From positions 558,001-622,000 of the forward strand of contig NZ_FCOT01000011.1 in the NCBI RefSeq assembly GCF_900046455.1: a DNA stretch of 64,000 nt, given 5' to 3'. Every line of letters starts with the position of its first letter. Position 1 is the stretch's first letter. The notes below the pieces were generated by a model. The model saw only the letters and a program-made list of their open reading frames with translations, was not told where the DNA came from and searched no databases. This document shows positions 10,535 through 19,951 of this stretch, one piece after another. The DNA is from Cellulomonas timonensis (GTDB taxonomy: Bacteria; Actinomycetota; Actinomycetes; Actinomycetales; Cellulomonadaceae). The position numbers were made by a program, and so were the translations under genes.

Positions 10535-12004
10535 ATGGAGAACACGACCAGCGCGGCGCAGGCCGCCCCGACGCGCGTCGGGGCCGGGCAGGCGACCGCC
10601 GCCCCGCCCCCACCCGTCGCACCACCATCCCCGGGCCGTCCGGCCGCCCGGGCCGTGGGCATCGACGAGGACCTCGAGCAGGTGGCGCCGGCCCTGCGCG
10701 GGGGACAGTCGCTCGTCCTCGCCCCGTGGGCCGGGGCGACGTGGCGGGCCGTGTCCCAGCTCACCGTCGGCTTCTTCGTGCTCCTCGTGGCCGGCGTCGT
10801 CACCTTGAGCGTGGTGCCGGTGGCGGCGTCGCTCACGCTGATCGGCGTGGGCATCCCGCTGCTCGTCGGGTGCCTCGTCGTGACCGACCCGTTCGCCGCG
10901 GCCGAGCGGGCCCGGCTCGAGGCCCAGCTCGGGGTCCGGGTCTCCGCGCCCGTGCGGCGGCGCCCGGGCAGCAGGCCGGGGCGCGGCCGGGTGCTGACGG
11001 TGCTGCTGGACGGGCGCCGCTGGTCGGCAGTGGCGTACGCCGTGGTGGCGATGATGCTGATGTGCGTCGAGGTGATCGTCGCCTGGGGCGGGCTCGGCTA
11101 CTCGCTCGCCGCGATCGCGCTGCCCGTGTACCGCTCCGCCACCGAGCTCTCGTCGAGCCAGGCGATGCTGTGGATCGCCGTGGGCATCGTCGGCATCTGG
11201 GCGACGTCATGGGCCACGCAGGGACTCGCCCTGGTGCACGTGCGCCTCGCCCGGACGCTGCTCGGCCCGGGCCGGCGCGGCGAGGTCGAGGAGGCCCGCG
11301 CGCAGGCCGCCGTCGCCCAGGAGGAGGCCGCAGCGGCCCAGGAGCGCGTCGAGATGGCGCGGGTCCGGGCCGAGCACCTCACCGAGACGCGCACCCGTGC
11401 CGTGGGCGCTGCCGACACCGAGCGGCGCCGCATCGAACGCGACCTGCACGACGGCGCGCAGCAGCGGCTCGTGGCCCTCGGCGTCGAGCTGGGCGCCGCC
11501 AAGCGCGCCGCCGCAGCCGACCCCGACGCGGCGCGTGACGCCATCGACCACGCGCACCGCGAGGTCAAGGAGGTGCTCGCCGAGCTGCGCGACCTGGTCC
11601 GCGGCATCCACCCCGCGGTGCTCACCGACCGCGGCCTCGACGCGGCCCTCTCGGCGCTCGCGGCCCGCAGCCCCGTGCCGGTGGAGGTGGACGTGCCTGA
11701 CACCGACGCGCTCGCGGCGTGCACACCGGCCGCGCAGGCCGCCGCCTACTTCGTCACCGCCGAGGCGCTGACCAACGCCGCCCGGCACGCCGGCGCGAGC
11801 CTGGTCCGCCTGGACGTGCGCGTGAGCGGCGACATGCTGCGCCTGGAGATCGCCGACGACGGCCACGGCGGGGCCCTCGAACTGCCTGGCAGCGGGCTGG
11901 AAGGCCTGCGCGGGCGGGTCGAGGCGCTCGACGGCACCTTCCATCTGGAGAGCCCCGCGGGGCACGGCACACGTTTGGTGGTGGAGGTCCCATGCGCATC
12001 GTGA
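10535..12004 (+). CDS. NarL-type (DesK-like) sensor histidine kinase
   Basis: This 489-residue membrane kinase has a proline/alanine-rich N-terminus, then a sensor region of about four membrane helices in two pairs (about residues 70-115 and 165-230), and a coiled-coil rich in Ala/Glu/Arg at about 250-290. The HisKA_3 dimerisation motif RRRIERDLHDGAQQR carries the phosphoacceptor His305. The HATPase domain has EALTNAARHAGA, the G1 box ADDGHGG and GLEGLRGRV. The hydrophobic sensor suggests detection of membrane or envelope stress. It overlaps the response regulator by 13 nt. Confidence 0.92.
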   Translation: MENTTSAAQAAPTRVGAGQATAAPPPPVAPPSPGRPAARAVGIDEDLEQVAPALRGGQSLVLAPWAGATWRAVSQLTVGFFVLLVAGVVTLSVVPVAASLTLIGVGIPLLVGCLVVTDPFAAAERARLEAQLGVRVSAPVRRRPGSRPGRGRVLTVLLDGRRWSAVAYAVVAMMLMCVEVIVAWGGLGYSLAAIALPVYRSATELSSSQAMLWIAVGIVGIWATSWATQGLALVHVRLARTLLGPGRRGEVEEARAQAAVAQEEAAAAQERVEMARVRAEHLTETRTRAVGAADTERRRIERDLHDGAQQRLVALGVELGAAKRAAAADPDAARDAIDHAHREVKEVLAELRDLVRGIHPAVLTDRGLDAALSALAARSPVPVEVDVPDTDALAACTPAAQAAAYFVTAEALTNAARHAGASLVRLDVRVSGDMLRLEIADDGHGGALELPGSGLEGLRGRVEALDGTFHLESPAGHGTRLVVEVPCAS

Positions 12005-12672
12005 TCGCCGAGGACTCGGTCCTGCTGCTCGACGGCCTGACCCGGCTGCTCACCTCCGAGGGGCATGAGGTCACCGGGCACCGCACCGCGGACGACGCGG
12101 TGGCGGCCCTGGGCCGGCCCGTCGGCCCGGGGCACACGCTGCCCGATCTGCTGGTCACCGACGTCCGCATGCCCCCCACGCACACCGACGAGGGGCTGCG
12201 CGCAGCCGTGCACCTGCGCAGCGTGCACCCGACGCTGCCGGTGCTCGTCCTGTCTCAGTACGTCGAGCAGCGCTACGCGTCCGAGCTCTTCGCAGGCGAT
12301 GTGCGGGCCCTCGGCTACCTGCTCAAGGACCGCATCGCCGACGTCGACGAGCTGCTCGACGCCGTCGGGCGGGTGGCCGGGGGAGGCACGGTGATCGACC
12401 CCGAGGTCGTCGCCCAGCTCCTCGCCCGGGCCCGGCGCCCCGTCCTGGAACGCCTCACCGCCCGTGAGCGGGAGGTCCTGGCCCTGATGGCGGAAGGACG
12501 GTCCAACGCTGCCATCGCCGAACGGCTCGTGGTCGGCACCGCCGCCGTCGAGAAGCACGTGACGTCCATCCTGACCAAGCTCGAGCTCACGCCCGGCGCC
12601 GATGACCACCGCAGGGTGCTCGCCGTGCTGCGCTACCTGGAGCACGCACCCCAACGAGGAGAACTCTCATGA
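11992..12672 (+). CDS. NarL/LuxR-type response regulator
   Basis: The 226-residue regulator partners the upstream kinase. The receiver domain (about 1-125) has the acidic pair EDS near the N-terminus, phosphoacceptor Asp57 in LLVTDVRMPP and the conserved Lys in YLLKDRIAD. The LuxR-type helix-turn-helix lies at about 150-205 (LTAREREVLALMAEGRSNAA). The ATG at 11992 overlaps the kinase end and its stop overlaps the next gene start (ATGA), so the DUF4097 protein is part of the same operon and a likely target or partner. Confidence 0.93.
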   Translation: MRIVIAEDSVLLLDGLTRLLTSEGHEVTGHRTADDAVAALGRPVGPGHTLPDLLVTDVRMPPTHTDEGLRAAVHLRSVHPTLPVLVLSQYVEQRYASELFAGDVRALGYLLKDRIADVDELLDAVGRVAGGGTVIDPEVVAQLLARARRPVLERLTAREREVLALMAEGRSNAAIAERLVVGTAAVEKHVTSILTKLELTPGADDHRRVLAVLRYLEHAPQRGELS

Positions 12673-13754
12673 GCACGCCCACCCTGACGCCCGTCGAGCA
12701 TGGGCGCCCTGATGAGCGGCCTGGCCAGCGGCCGGCGCAGCGGGCTCTGCTGTGGACCGGTGGAGTGCTCGGCGCCGCGCTCATCGCCTGGTGCGGTTTC
12801 CAGGCCGCCGACCTGTTCGCGACGAGCACCGAGACGAAGGACCACGACTACGGCGCCGCCAGCACTGTCGAGCTGATGGCCGACGGGCCGGTCACCGTCA
12901 GCGTCGGCGCCGATGACGCGGTGCTGGTGACGGAGCGCAACCGCACCGGCTTCGGCGACAGCACCTACACAGGCGACCTCACGTCGACCAACGGCAAGGG
13001 CCGGCTCGTCGTGGAGAACCGGTGCGACAACTGGTGGGGGAGCACCAGCTGCCAGGCAGGCCTCGACGTGACAGTCCCAGCAGGCACCGCGGTGGTCGTC
13101 CGCTCGACGTTCGGCGCGGTGGCGGTCTCCGACGTGTCCGGCCCGGTCGAGGTCCGCACCGGGGACGGGCGCGTCGAGGTGAGCGACGTGGACGGCGACG
13201 TGCTGGCCGCCACCGGCTCCGGCGCGGTGCTGGTCGACGGGGTGCGCGGGAGCCTGTCCGCCACCACCTCGGACGGCGCCGTGGAGGTCGCGAACGTCAC
13301 GGGCGACGTGCTCGCACGCTCCGGCTCGGGCAAGGTGCTCGTCGACGGCGGACGCCAGGTCGAGGCCCGGACCCTCGACGGCGCCGTCACCGTCACCGCC
13401 TCCCGTGGGGCGGTCAGCGCGACCTCGGGCTCGGGAGCCGTCAGCGTCGAGGACGTGGCGGGCGACGTGGAGGCGAAGACGTCCGACGGGGCCGTGCACG
13501 TGCAGTCCGTGGACGGCAACGTGACCGCCGACTCGGGCAGCGGCAGCGTGCAGGTCGACGGAGCGCGGGGTGACGTGACGGCGACGACGTCCGACGGCCC
13601 GGTGACGGTGCGCGGCGCGGGCGACCCGGTGGTGCTGACCATCTTCACCAGCGACGGTCGCACCACCGTCGAGGGCGCCACCGACCCCACCGCGCGGCGG
13701 GCCGTGGTCATCCGATCGGGCAGCGGCGACGTGGCCTACCTCGCCCCTCGCTGA
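12669..13754 (+). CDS. DUF4097-type membrane-anchored beta-repeat protein
   Basis: The 361-residue protein has a single N-terminal membrane helix (LLWTGGVLGAALIAWCGF, about residues 24-42) followed by a beta-strand repeat region in which units such as SDGAVEV, GSGAVLVDG and TSDGPVTV recur about every 20 residues. This is typical of DUF4097, a right-handed beta-helix-like fold often co-encoded with two-component systems or PspC-type envelope stress genes. The start overlaps the regulator stop by 4 nt. The molecular role is unknown; extracytoplasmic location of the repeat domain is inferred. Confidence 0.85.
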   Translation: MSTPTLTPVEHGRPDERPGQRPAQRALLWTGGVLGAALIAWCGFQAADLFATSTETKDHDYGAASTVELMADGPVTVSVGADDAVLVTERNRTGFGDSTYTGDLTSTNGKGRLVVENRCDNWWGSTSCQAGLDVTVPAGTAVVVRSTFGAVAVSDVSGPVEVRTGDGRVEVSDVDGDVLAATGSGAVLVDGVRGSLSATTSDGAVEVANVTGDVLARSGSGKVLVDGGRQVEARTLDGAVTVTASRGAVSATSGSGAVSVEDVAGDVEAKTSDGAVHVQSVDGNVTADSGSGSVQVDGARGDVTATTSDGPVTVRGAGDPVVLTIFTSDGRTTVEGATDPTARRAVVIRSGSGDVAYLAPR

Positions 13755-13792
13755 CCCCTCTGCCCCGGCGGCGCCGCTGCCCGGGAACGGCA

Positions 13793-13831
13793 AAGGCCCC
13801 TGATCTCGCGTCTCCGCAGATCAGGGGCCTT
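13793..13831. terminator. Bidirectional terminator between the DUF4097 gene and tRNA-Pro
   Basis: AAGGCCCCTGATCT (13793-13806) and AGATCAGGGGCCTT (13818-13831) form a perfect 14-bp stem with an 11-nt loop. It ends transcription from the left on the plus strand and of the tRNA gene on the minus strand. Confidence 0.85.
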
Positions 13832-13844
13832 GCTGTCTCACCGG

Positions 13845-13918
<74 letters not shown>

Positions 13919-13994
13919 GTTGAGCCTGGCCAGAATAGCCGACGATGTGCCCAGCGACGAAACCGGCTGTTCAGCGCCCTGCCAGGCCTGCGTG

Positions 13995-14948
13995 TCAGCC
14001 CTCCGCGGCGACGAGCGTCAGCACCGTCGCCTCGGGCCGGCAGGCGAACCGCACCGGGGCGTAGGGCGACGTGCCGAGCCCGGCGGACACGTGCAGCCAG
14101 GTGGACCCGGCGCCGCCGGGGGAGTCGGGCCGTGCGCCCGGCCACCCGTGCAGCCCCTTGGCGCGGCGCCTGTCCAGGTCGCAGTTCGTCACCAGCGCGC
14201 CGTACACCGGCACCGCGAGCTGTCCGCCGTGGGTGTGCCCCGCGATGATCAGGTCGGCGCCGTCGTCCTGCATCTCATCGAGCACGCGGCGGTAGGGCGC
14301 GTGCGCGACCCCCAGGTGCAGGTCGGCGGACGGCTCGTCGCGCAGCCCGGCGATATCGGGGGCGGTGTCGCGTGCGGGGAACCGGTCGAGGTCGAGGTGC
14401 GGGTCGTCGACCCCCACCAGCGAGAGGCGTCGGCCATCGACGTCGAGGGTGTCCCGGCGGTTGGTCAGGTCCTTCCAGCCAGCCGCGCGGAACCGTGCGG
14501 CGAGCTCGCGCCATGGCAGCTCGATGGACGTCTTCGTCTGCGGCAGCCGCGCGTCGGGCAGGAGGTACCTGGCGGGGTTCTTCGCCGACGGCGCGAAGTA
14601 GTCGTTCGAGCCCATCACGAAGGCGCCCGGCTTGGCCAGGTGCGGCTCGAGGGCCTCCAGGAGCGCTGGCATCGCCTCAAGGTGCGCCCAGTTGTCCCCG
14701 GTGTCGATCACCAGGTCCACGTCGAGCGAGGCGAGGTCCCGCACCCAGTCGATCTTGCGCTGCTGGCCGGGGGTGAGGTGCAGGTCGGACAGGTGAAGGA
14801 TGCGCAGCGGAGCCTGGCCGGCGGGCAGCACCGGCACGGTGACCTCGCGCAGCGCGTACCAGCGCACCTCCACCAGGGAGGCCCATGCGAGGGCGCCGGC
14901 CCCGGCGAGCGCGAGGCCGCCGACGGCCTGTCGGGCGGTGAGCGCCAT
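13995..14948 (-). CDS. Membrane-anchored metallophosphoesterase
   Basis: The 317-residue calcineurin-like phosphoesterase has one N-terminal membrane segment (AVGGLALAGAGALAWASL). Metal-binding motifs in order are LHLSDLHL (Asp-x-His), VIDTGDNW (Gly-Asp), MGSNDYF (Gly-Ser-Asn-Asp in place of Gly-Asn-His/Asp) and IIAGHTHGGQ. YkuE/YaeI-like enzymes of this class act on lipid-linked phosphates, but the substrate is unknown here. Its ATG overlaps the stop of the upstream PBP (ATGA), which suggests a cell-envelope role and co-translation. Confidence 0.88.
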   Translation of the reverse strand: MALTARQAVGGLALAGAGALAWASLVEVRWYALREVTVPVLPAGQAPLRILHLSDLHLTPGQQRKIDWVRDLASLDVDLVIDTGDNWAHLEAMPALLEALEPHLAKPGAFVMGSNDYFAPSAKNPARYLLPDARLPQTKTSIELPWRELAARFRAAGWKDLTNRRDTLDVDGRRLSLVGVDDPHLDLDRFPARDTAPDIAGLRDEPSADLHLGVAHAPYRRVLDEMQDDGADLIIAGHTHGGQLAVPVYGALVTNCDLDRRRAKGLHGWPGARPDSPGGAGSTWLHVSAGLGTSPYAPVRFACRPEATVLTLVAAEG

Positions 14949-17350
14949 CAGCGGCCACCCTCCCCGTTATTGCCGTTGTTCCCGTTGCCGCCACCGGGCC
15001 GCTGGTCCTGGCCACCCTCGGGCGTCACGTCCGCAGGCGGCTGCCCGTTCGACAGGCTCAGCGTCACGTAGGAGCCCTTCGTGGCGGAGCCGGTGAGCGA
15101 CTGCGCGCCCACCGTCCCGGCGGGCGCCGAGGAGGCGACCTGCTCGGTGGCGACCTTGACGCTGAACCCCGCCGCTCGGAGCGCCGAGGTGGCGGCTTCC
15201 TGCGACTGGCCCACGACGTTCGGCACGGGGATCTGCACGCCGTGCAGGAGCGTGCTGTCGACGCTCTTGAACGCCGGCACGTCCTTGCCGGCCATCGCCT
15301 GCGTCATGAACCGCTTCCAGGTGGGCGCGGCCACCGTCGAGCCGTACATGTACCGCACGTACGAGCCGTTCACGGTGAGCTTCTGCACGGGGATCATCCC
15401 CTCGCTGTAGCCGACCCAGACGGCCGCGGAGCGCAGCGGCGTGTACCCGACGAACCAGGTGTTCTCGTTGCGCGTGGTGGTGCCCGTCTTGCCGGCCGAG
15501 GCGAACGGCGGCGCGCCGACGGCCTTGGCGGTTCCGGACCACACGTTGCTCATCGCGTAGTTCATCGCGTCGGCGATCTGCGGCTCGATGGCCTGCGTGC
15601 AGTTGGCGCTGGGGATCCGGATCTCGGCGCCGGAGGCGTCGGTGACGCGGGTGATCGCGATGGGCTCGCAGTAGACGCCGCCGGAGGCGAAGGTCGCGAA
15701 CGCCGCCGCCATGGTGAGCGGGGCCACCGAGTCGGAGCCGAGCACGTTGGCGGGCACCACGTTGAAGTCCTTGCCGCTGGCCTGGTGGATGCCCAGGCTC
15801 TTCGCGCCGTCCATGATCGAGCACAGGTCGAGCTGCGTGGCCATCGCGATGAACGCGGAGTTCACCGAGTTGCGGGTCGCGTCCAGCACCGACATGACGC
15901 CGCTCTTGCCGCCCTCGGCGTTGCCGAACTTGTACGTGTCGGTACCGAGCTGCGTGCACGATGCCGTGAACTCGCGCTGCGAGTAGGACATCCGGGTGCC
16001 GTCCACGTACTCGCTGAGGCTGTGCCCCTGCTTGAGCCACTCGAGCAGGGTGAACGCCTTGAACGTCGAGCCGGGCGCGAAGCCGGTGGACCCGCCGTAG
16101 GCCTGGTCGGTGTTGTAGTTGACCGAGCTCTCACCCGCGACGCCGGAGTTGACGGCGGTGTACGTGCGGTTCTGCGCCATCGCGGTGATCTTGCCGGTGC
16201 CCGGCTCCACCACGGACATCGCGTGCGCGACCCCGGAGCGGTCGTTCACCGGGATGCCGGCCTTGACCTCGGTGTCGGCGATGGCCTGCTCGGTCGGGTC
16301 CAGCGTGGTGGTGATCGTCAGCCCGCCGCGGTACAGCAGGTCGAGGCGCTCCGCCTCGGTCTCGCCGAAGGCCTCGTTGTTCTTGATGACCTTGACCACG
16401 TAGTCGCAGAAGTAGCCGGAGCCCTGGACGGCCTGGTCGGCGGACATGCAGCCGAGCCGCGTCTCCTGCGGGCGCAGGGTGTCGCCGATGGGGGTGGCGA
16501 CGCCGGCCTCGTACTCCTCGGCGGTGATGACGCCCTGGGCCTTCATGAGCTGCAGGACGATGTTGCGCCGCTTCTGCGAGTTCTCCGGGTTCTTGATCGG
16601 GTCCCACTTGGTGGGGCTCTGGGTGACGCCCGCGAGCGTGGCGGCCTGCAGGTACGTCAGGTCCGCGGCCGACGTGGAGAAGTACTTCTGCGCGGCGGCC
16701 TCGACCCCGTAGACGGAGATGCCGAACTGCGCGATGTTCAGGTAGTTCTCGAGGATCTGGTCCTTCGTGGCCACCTTCTCCAGCGAGATCGCCAGCTTGG
16801 CCTCACGGAGCTTGCGCGAGTACCCCTCGATGCCCTCCGACTCGGTCGCCGCGGCCATCGCCTCGGCGTCACCGTTGCGCACGGCCGTCTCCAGCAGGAC
16901 GTTCTTCACGTACTGCTGGGTGAGCGTGGAGGCCCCCTGGGTGACATTGCTCGACGCGTTCTTCACCGCGGCGCGCAGCATGCCGGTGGGGTCGATGCCG
17001 CCGTGCTCGTAGAACCGCTTGTCCTCGGTGGCGACCACCGCCTGCCGCATCACGGGCGCGATCTCCTCGAGGGGCACGACGATGCGGTCCTCGGCGTAGA
17101 ACTCCGCCAGCACGTTGCCGTTCGCGTCGAGCATCGTCGACTTCTCCGACAGCGGCTTGACCACGAGCTCGGACGGGAGGTCGTCAAAGGCGCTCACCGT
17201 CACGTCGGTAGTGCCCTTGGCCACGGCGATGGCGGGGAGCAGCGTTCCCGCCGTCAGCAGGCCGCCGACTCCGGCGGTCAGCACGAACGCGAGGAACAGG
17301 GCTGTCGCCTGGGCGAGGTTGACCTGGCGGCCGCGGGGGGATGGAGCCAT
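14948..17350 (-). CDS. Class A penicillin-binding protein (glycosyltransferase/transpeptidase) with PASTA domain, paralogue 1
   Basis: The 800-residue protein polymerises and cross-links peptidoglycan. It has a short cytoplasmic start (MAPSPRGRQVNLAQ), one membrane helix and a GT51 domain with ATEDKRFYEHGG (catalytic Glu) and QGASTLTQQYVKN. The transpeptidase has PGSTFK (active Ser), SVNSAF and GKTGTTTRN. One PASTA domain (IPVPNVVGQSQEAA onwards) precedes a Gly/Asn-rich tail. The start ATG at 17350 has TACCCT 7 nt upstream and no Shine-Dalgarno, suggesting leaderless transcription. It is the last of three tandem paralogues and overlaps the phosphoesterase gene. Confidence 0.94.
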   Translation of the reverse strand: MAPSPRGRQVNLAQATALFLAFVLTAGVGGLLTAGTLLPAIAVAKGTTDVTVSAFDDLPSELVVKPLSEKSTMLDANGNVLAEFYAEDRIVVPLEEIAPVMRQAVVATEDKRFYEHGGIDPTGMLRAAVKNASSNVTQGASTLTQQYVKNVLLETAVRNGDAEAMAAATESEGIEGYSRKLREAKLAISLEKVATKDQILENYLNIAQFGISVYGVEAAAQKYFSTSAADLTYLQAATLAGVTQSPTKWDPIKNPENSQKRRNIVLQLMKAQGVITAEEYEAGVATPIGDTLRPQETRLGCMSADQAVQGSGYFCDYVVKVIKNNEAFGETEAERLDLLYRGGLTITTTLDPTEQAIADTEVKAGIPVNDRSGVAHAMSVVEPGTGKITAMAQNRTYTAVNSGVAGESSVNYNTDQAYGGSTGFAPGSTFKAFTLLEWLKQGHSLSEYVDGTRMSYSQREFTASCTQLGTDTYKFGNAEGGKSGVMSVLDATRNSVNSAFIAMATQLDLCSIMDGAKSLGIHQASGKDFNVVPANVLGSDSVAPLTMAAAFATFASGGVYCEPIAITRVTDASGAEIRIPSANCTQAIEPQIADAMNYAMSNVWSGTAKAVGAPPFASAGKTGTTTRNENTWFVGYTPLRSAAVWVGYSEGMIPVQKLTVNGSYVRYMYGSTVAAPTWKRFMTQAMAGKDVPAFKSVDSTLLHGVQIPVPNVVGQSQEAATSALRAAGFSVKVATEQVASSAPAGTVGAQSLTGSATKGSYVTLSLSNGQPPADVTPEGGQDQRPGGGNGNNGNNGEGGR

Positions 17351-17357
17351 GGTCCGT

Positions 17358-17363
17358 AGGGTA
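17358..17363 (-). promoter_or_regulatory. Candidate -10 box for leaderless PBP paralogue 1
   Basis: On the minus strand TACCCT lies 7 nt before the ATG at 17350. The same box and spacing precede PBP paralogue 2. Confidence 0.5.
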
Positions 17364-17471
17364 CGTGAGGTCCCCGGACGCGCCTGGCTGGCGCGACCGG
17401 CGCCGCCGGACCTCCACGGCACGGCCACACGGTCTCGACGTGGTGGTCACCCGGCGCGCCGGGACGCTGGA

Positions 17472-19898
17472 TCAGTCCCGGTTGCCGCTCCCGGGGATGC
17501 CCGGGTTGCCCGGCCCGCCGGGATTACCCGGGCCGCCAGGTGTCGGCCACGACCCGCCCTGCCCGTTGGAGAGCCGCAGGGTGATGGCCGAGCCCTTCAC
17601 CGCGCTGCCGTTCGGCGACTGCTCGGCCACGAGCCCCGCCTGCAGGCTCGAGCCCACCTGGTCGGGCGAGACGGAGACGCCGAAGCCGGCCGCCCTGAGG
17701 GTGGCGGTCGCGGCCTCCTGGGTCTGGCCGATCACCGACGGCACGTTGACCTTCTCTCCGAACACTTCCTTGTCGCGCGGCGCCGTGAACTCGGGGACCT
17801 CCTGGCCCTCCATCGCCGGATCCATGAACGAGCGCCAGATCGGGCCCGCGATGGTGGCGCCGTAGACGAACTTCTCCGTCTTGCCCTTGACGTTGATCCA
17901 ATGCGCGGGCCGGGTCCCGTCGTGGTACCCGACCCACACGGCAGCCGCCCGCAGCGGCGTGTACCCCGCGAACCAGGTGTGCTCGTTGAACGAGCTGGTG
18001 CCGGTCTTGCCCGCGGACGTGTACGACGGGCGGCCGAGCTTGCTGGCGGTGCCGGTCCACACGTTGCTCAGTGCGTGGGTCATGGCGGCGGTGATGTGCG
18101 TCTCCACCGCCTGGTAGCACTCGGCCTTCGGCACAGGCAGCTCCTCGCCCGAGGTCTTCACCACCGAGAGGATCGCGATGGGCTTGCAGTAGGTCCCGTC
18201 GGCTGCGAGGGCGGCGTACGCGGCGGACATCGTCAGCGGGGCGACCTCCGCGGTGCCGAGGATGCTGCTCTGCTGCACGGGGAGGTTGGTGCTGCCGTCC
18301 GCCCGGGGCACGGCCATGTGGATGCCCACCGACTCCGCGCCCGCGACCATCGCGCACAGGTCCACCTTGCTGCCCATCGCGACGTACGCGGAGTTCACCG
18401 AGTTCTTGGTGGCGTCGAGCACGCTCATCGTGGTCCACGAGCCGCCCTCGGCGTTGCCCGGCGCCCAGGGCTTCCCGCCGCTGTCGACGAGCTTGGTGCA
18501 CGGAGCGTTGAACTCCTTGGCCGGCCAGGACTTGCGTGACCCGTCGATGTACTCGCCGAGGCTGTGGCCCTCCTTGAGCCACTGCATCAGCGTGAACGGC
18601 TTGAAGGTGGACGCGGGCTGCATGCCGCGCGACCCGCCGTACTGGTGGTCGGTGTTGAGGTTGAGGGCGGTCTGCCGGTTCTCGCCGCCGGTGGGCACGT
18701 AGTCCCAGTTCTGCGCCATGGCGGTGATGTGCCCGGTGCCCGGCTGGACCACGGAGAAGGCCGTGGACAGGTCGTCGGGGCTGTCGGCGGGCAGCCACTC
18801 GTCGACCGCGGCCTTGGCGAGCGTCTGCTCACGCGGGTCCAGCGTCGTGGTGATCGTCAACCCGGTGCGGTAGAGCAGGTCCTTGCGGGCCTGCTTGTCC
18901 GGGCCGAAGACGGGGTCGTTCATGATGATCTTGGTGACGTAGTCGCAGAAGTACCCGGAGCCCGCGACCACGGTGTCGGCCATCTTGCAGGCCTCCTTCG
19001 GACGCTGGATGTTCAGGGTGTTCGCCAGCGGGGTGGCCACGCCCGCGTCGTGCTCCTCCTGCGTGATGAGCCCCTGCTTCCGCATCAGGCTCAGCACCGT
19101 GTCGCGGCGCTGCTGGGAGTCCGTGAGGTCGTCGATGTTCTTGGCCGGGTCATACCGGCCGGGAGCCTTGGTGATCCCGGCGATGGTGGCGGCCTCGAGG
19201 TAGTTGACCTCCGAGGCGTGCTTGCCGAAGTAGTACTCCGCGGCGGCCTCCACTCCGTACACGGAGGCGCCGAACGCGGCGATGTTGAGGTAGCCCTCGA
19301 GGATCTTCTCCTTCGTGGTCTCCTTCTCCAGCGAGATCGCGAGCTTGGCCTCCCGCAGCTTGCGGCTGTACCCCTCGGTGCCCTCGGCCTCGCGCGCGTC
19401 AGCGGCCGCCGCACGGTCGTCCTCGCTGTTCGCGGCCTCGATCAGCACGTTCTTCACGTACTGCTGGGTCAGCGTCGACGCGCCCTGCGTGGACTCCGTC
19501 GCCGAATTCTTCACCACGGCGCGGAGCATGCCCATGGGGTCCACACCACCGTGCTCGTAGAAGCGCTTGTCCTCCACGGCGATGACCGTCTGCTGCAGGA
19601 TCGGCGCGATGGCCTCCAGCGGCACCACGATCCGGTTCTCGGTGTACAGCTCGGCGAGCAAGGTGCCGTCGGCGGCCTTGATGGAGGACTTCTCCGGCAA
19701 GGGCTGGATCTCGAGCTCCGACGGCAACCCGTCGAAGGCGGTCACCGTGATGTCGGTGGTGCCCTTCGCCACCGCGACCACCGGGATCACCAAGCCCGCC
19801 GTGACCAGACCGCCGGCGCCCGCAGCGAGGGCGAACGCGACGAGCAGGGCTACCGCCTGGCCGAGGTTGACCTGGCGGCCACGGGGGGAGGTGGCCAT
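17472..19898 (-). CDS. Class A penicillin-binding protein with PASTA domain, paralogue 2
   Basis: The 808-residue paralogue has the same order: MATSPRGRQVNLGQ, one membrane helix, GT51 with VEDKRFYEHGG and QGASTLTQQYVKN, transpeptidase with ASTFKPF, SVNSAY and GKTGTSSFN, then one PASTA domain (VPSVIGQTQEAA). The C-terminus is a collagen-like Gly/Pro/Asn tail (PGGPGNPGGPGNPG) that differs from the other two, so the tails have diverged faster than the enzymes. All catalytic motifs are intact. The ATG at 19898 is preceded by TACCCT with 7-nt spacing. Confidence 0.94.
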   Translation of the reverse strand: MATSPRGRQVNLGQAVALLVAFALAAGAGGLVTAGLVIPVVAVAKGTTDITVTAFDGLPSELEIQPLPEKSSIKAADGTLLAELYTENRIVVPLEAIAPILQQTVIAVEDKRFYEHGGVDPMGMLRAVVKNSATESTQGASTLTQQYVKNVLIEAANSEDDRAAAADAREAEGTEGYSRKLREAKLAISLEKETTKEKILEGYLNIAAFGASVYGVEAAAEYYFGKHASEVNYLEAATIAGITKAPGRYDPAKNIDDLTDSQQRRDTVLSLMRKQGLITQEEHDAGVATPLANTLNIQRPKEACKMADTVVAGSGYFCDYVTKIIMNDPVFGPDKQARKDLLYRTGLTITTTLDPREQTLAKAAVDEWLPADSPDDLSTAFSVVQPGTGHITAMAQNWDYVPTGGENRQTALNLNTDHQYGGSRGMQPASTFKPFTLMQWLKEGHSLGEYIDGSRKSWPAKEFNAPCTKLVDSGGKPWAPGNAEGGSWTTMSVLDATKNSVNSAYVAMGSKVDLCAMVAGAESVGIHMAVPRADGSTNLPVQQSSILGTAEVAPLTMSAAYAALAADGTYCKPIAILSVVKTSGEELPVPKAECYQAVETHITAAMTHALSNVWTGTASKLGRPSYTSAGKTGTSSFNEHTWFAGYTPLRAAAVWVGYHDGTRPAHWINVKGKTEKFVYGATIAGPIWRSFMDPAMEGQEVPEFTAPRDKEVFGEKVNVPSVIGQTQEAATATLRAAGFGVSVSPDQVGSSLQAGLVAEQSPNGSAVKGSAITLRLSNGQGGSWPTPGGPGNPGGPGNPGIPGSGNRD

Positions 19899-19905
19899 GG
19901 TGGGG

Positions 19906-19911
19906 AGGGTA
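19906..19911 (-). promoter_or_regulatory. Candidate -10 box for leaderless PBP paralogue 2
   Basis: On the minus strand TACCCT lies 7 nt before the ATG at 19898, as in paralogue 1. Confidence 0.5.
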
Positions 19912-19951
19912 GCCGGACCATCCCATATCTGGACAGGGTGTGCCTTTCGCG

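Noticed and set aside
15242-17359. Very long open frames on the plus strand opposite the PBP genes, up to about 700 codons
   Set aside because: Their composition is Arg/Gly/Ala/His-rich nonsense typical of antisense frames in GC-rich genes, while the minus strand encodes complete PBPs with all catalytic motifs.
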